Positions 6,583 through 7,338 of a DNA stretch of 7,338 bases are shown here, piece after piece (position 1 is the stretch's first letter; each line of letters begins with the position of its first letter). The notes under the pieces are model-generated. The model was not told where the DNA came from. It searched no databases and worked only from the letters and a program-made list of their open reading frames with translations. A program made the position numbers and the translations under genes. Source of the DNA: Oscillospiraceae bacterium (GTDB taxonomy: Bacteria > Bacillota > Clostridia > Oscillospirales > Oscillospiraceae); the NCBI GenBank assembly GCA_017936205.1, contig JAGBGB010000053.1, positions 1 to 7,338 of the forward strand, given 5' to 3'.

Positions 6583-6780
6583 ATGCTGTTTTTTCGGAAA
6601 AAGCTAAAAAAGTACGACCCTGAGAAGGAGAGAACCCTACAGGATGAGATCGAAGCTGCCGGCGGCTTGGAGAAGAAAGATATCCCCGCCATGCTGATCT
6701 CTGCCTTCCTGGTATTCATTCCGGTAGCGCTGCTGGTTCTCGGTTTCTTCGGTCTGCTGTGCTTCCTGTTCTTTATGTAA
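6583..6780 (+). CDS. Small single-span membrane protein at the end of the opp operon, function unknown
   Basis: A 65-residue protein I cannot assign to a family. Residues 1-33 are highly charged (RKKLKKYDPEKERTLQDEIE, then GGLEKKD) and residues about 35-64 form one hydrophobic helix (PAMLISAFLVFIPVALLVLG onward), ending FFM. The positive charges near the N-terminus suggest the N-terminus is inside and the short C-terminus lies at or just across the outer face. It starts 12 bases after the oppF stop with GAGAGGGA (6571-6578) as ribosome binding site, and the operon terminator begins 9 bases after its stop. Codon use resembles oppF. Gene position, ribosome binding site and terminator all support a real translated gene co-expressed with the transporter. 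An accessory or stabilising subunit of the importer is an inference from context only. Confidence 0.8.
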   Translation: MLFFRKKLKKYDPEKERTLQDEIEAAGGLEKKDIPAMLISAFLVFIPVALLVLGFFGLLCFLFFM

Positions 6781-6789
6781 TATCAATCA

Positions 6790-6829
6790 GGACTGTTGCA
6801 AATGGATTACATTTGCAACAGTCCATTTT
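6790..6829 (+). terminator. Intrinsic terminator closing the opp operon
   Basis: GGACTGTTGCAAATG (6790-6804) pairs perfectly with CATTTGCAACAGTCC (6810-6824) over a 5-base loop, GATTA, followed by ATTTTC. The 15-bp stem starts 9 bases after the stop of the small membrane protein gene. The short T-run is adequate rather than strong. Confidence 0.9.
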
Positions 6830-6872
6830 CTCATCCTCAACCAAAAGGAATTCCTCCTGCCGAATCCTCAGT

Positions 6873-6885
6873 CAAATTCCGATTT
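6873..6885 (+). repeat. Extra copy of the palindrome arm end
   Basis: CAAATTCCGATTT here is the exact reverse complement of 7139-7151 and a near copy of the arm segment at 6923-6934. It lies about 38 bases outside the main left arm, so the left side has two copies of this motif and the right side has one. Confidence 0.7.
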
Positions 6886-6922
6886 AGCGATCCGTTGGAT
6901 CGAATGGAAAATTGAAAATGGA

Positions 6923-7150
6923 AAATTCCGAATTGTTGCACAGTTTGTATTTTGCATTACCGCTGCGTAGGGGCGCGCATTGCGCGTCCGACAACCGCCA
7001 AGAATTGGTGGTTGTGAAAAATGTTTCGTTTTTTGGAGAAATCACATCTTTTTCGGTGGTTTTTGTGTTCATGGCGTTACGCCATGAACCGGACGCGCAA
7101 TGCGCGCCCCTACGAAGGGGTAAATCAAACTGTGCGACAAATCGGAATTT
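6923..7150. repeat. Approximately 228-base imperfect palindrome, MITE- or REP-like
   Basis: Outer arms 6923-6947 and 7126-7150 are inverted copies matching at 23 of 25 positions. Inner arms 6967-6990 and 7090-7113 are perfect 24-base inverted copies built around GGGGCGCGCATTGCGCG. The centre contains two further hairpins: 6991-7000 with 7006-7015 (ACAACCGCCA and TGGTGGTTGT, one G-U pair) and 7067-7076 with 7080-7089 (GTTCATGGCG and CGCCATGAAC, perfect). No protein is encoded. The nested inverted-repeat design is typical of non-autonomous mobile repeats in intergenic regions; the TAGGGGCG motif resembles dispersed repeats of many Clostridia, which I recall but cannot check here. Confidence 0.75.
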
Positions 7151-7202
7151 GGCGGGGTATTAGAGCGCAAGCTTAAAACGCAAGAGGCTGTCTCACATTG
7201 AT

Positions 7203-7270
7203 ATGCTCCCCATAGAGTAGACACTCGAAATAACAAAAATTTCGAGACTACACTATGGGGAGTATTTTTT
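7203..7270 (+). terminator. Hairpin plus T6 tract at the IS left end, covering the transposase ribosome binding site
   Basis: CTCCCCATAG (7206-7215) pairs with CTATGGGGAG (7253-7262), GTAG (7217-7220) with CTAC (7248-7251), and CTCGAAAT (7224-7231) with ATTTCGAG (7239-7246), with small internal loops between. T7265-7270 follows directly and the transposase ATG comes next. The only Shine-Dalgarno-like bases, GGGGAG (7257-7262), are inside the 3' arm. The structure could both stop read-through transcription and hide the ribosome binding site, a known way for insertion sequences to limit transposase made from outside promoters. Confidence 0.65.
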
Positions 7271-7338
7271 ATGATCAAGAGAAAAGTCACACCAGAAGAT
7301 AAAATATTAGCAGTAGAAGCATATTTGAGGGGAGAACA
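7271..7338 (+). CDS. Transposase (IS3-like, OrfA type), first 22 codons only
   Basis: The frame reads MIKRKVTPEDKILAVEAYLR followed by GE and then leaves the window. The pattern 'KRK-TPE-K--AV-AYL-GE' is the start of the helix-turn-helix DNA-binding region found at the N-terminus of IS3-family (IS150-like) transposases. The ATG lies 8 bases after GGGGAG (7257-7262), which is in the arm of a hairpin. Whether the full gene is intact or uses a programmed frameshift cannot be seen from this window. Confidence 0.7.
   Translation, partial: MIKRKVTPEDKILAVEAYLRGE

Larger units (their letters stand above)
6830..7198. other. Non-coding, repeat-rich stretch between the operon and an insertion sequence
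   Basis: I see no credible gene here. Open frames at 6884-7072 (-), 6912-7163 (+) and 7069-7290 (-) read through palindromic repeat arms and have no ribosome binding site or recognisable protein pattern. The stretch is more A/T-rich than the operon apart from the GGGGCGCGC arms. It holds a small hairpin CGATCC-GTT-GGATCG (6888-6902) and the large palindrome described separately. Confidence 0.75.
7199..7338 (+). mobile_element. Left end of an IS3-like insertion sequence, cut by the window edge
   Basis: The element seems to start at TGATATGCTCCCCATAGAGT (7199-7218), which resembles IS3-family terminal repeats beginning TG and followed by a CCCC-rich block and TAGAC. A transposase reading frame starts at 7271. 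The right end and target duplication lie outside, so the exact boundary is not proven; the preceding AGGCTGTCTCACAT (7185-7198) could also belong to the element. Confidence 0.65.

Noticed and set aside
6850..7160. CRISPR array
   Set aside because: The repeats are inverted arms of one palindrome, not regularly spaced direct repeats with unique spacers.
6884..7290. Three small open frames on both strands (6884-7072, 6912-7163, 7069-7290)
   Set aside because: They read through palindromic repeat arms or the IS end. Their proteins (such as ...DAQCAPLRRGK...) are the typical spurious translations of such repeats.

Overview
The window carries most of an oligopeptide (Opp/Dpp-type) ABC importer operon, read left to right on the + strand, followed by a repeat-rich intergenic stretch and the left end of an insertion sequence. 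Strong AGGAGG-type ribosome binding sites, an intrinsic terminator, roughly balanced base composition, spurious-ORF-producing GGGGCGCGC repeats and an IS3-like transposase start suggest a Gram-positive gut-type Clostridia (Oscillospiraceae/Ruminococcaceae-like). This placement is inference; no marker gene is present.

Layout: 1-709 is the 3' part of a family 5 peptide-binding protein (oppA-like). 710-975 is a 266-base gap with a strong hairpin and a set of mutually exclusive RNA pairings just before oppB. 976-1995 oppB, 2013-3956 oppC, 3975-4994 oppD and 4954-6570 oppF follow with gaps of 17-18 bases and then a 41-base overlap. 6583-6780 encodes a 65-residue single-span membrane protein, and an intrinsic terminator at 6790-6829 closes the operon. 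6830-7198 has no convincing gene; it holds an approximately 228-base imperfect palindrome. From about 7199 the left end of an IS3-like element runs off the window, with the first 22 codons of its transposase.

How the genes work together: the binding protein captures peptide outside the cell, OppB and OppC form the membrane channel, and OppD and OppF hydrolyse ATP. OppD and OppF both keep the C-terminal cysteine set that binds a 4Fe-4S cluster in relatives.

The most notable feature is that two core subunits are enlarged by in-frame insertions. OppC carries about 300 extra residues forming seven RCC1-like units (a predicted seven-bladed beta-propeller) in the extracellular loop between its first and second membrane helices. 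OppF carries about 190 extra, charged, mostly helical residues between Walker A and the Q-loop. All other transporter motifs are intact, so this looks like a working importer with added domains on both faces of the membrane rather than a broken one.
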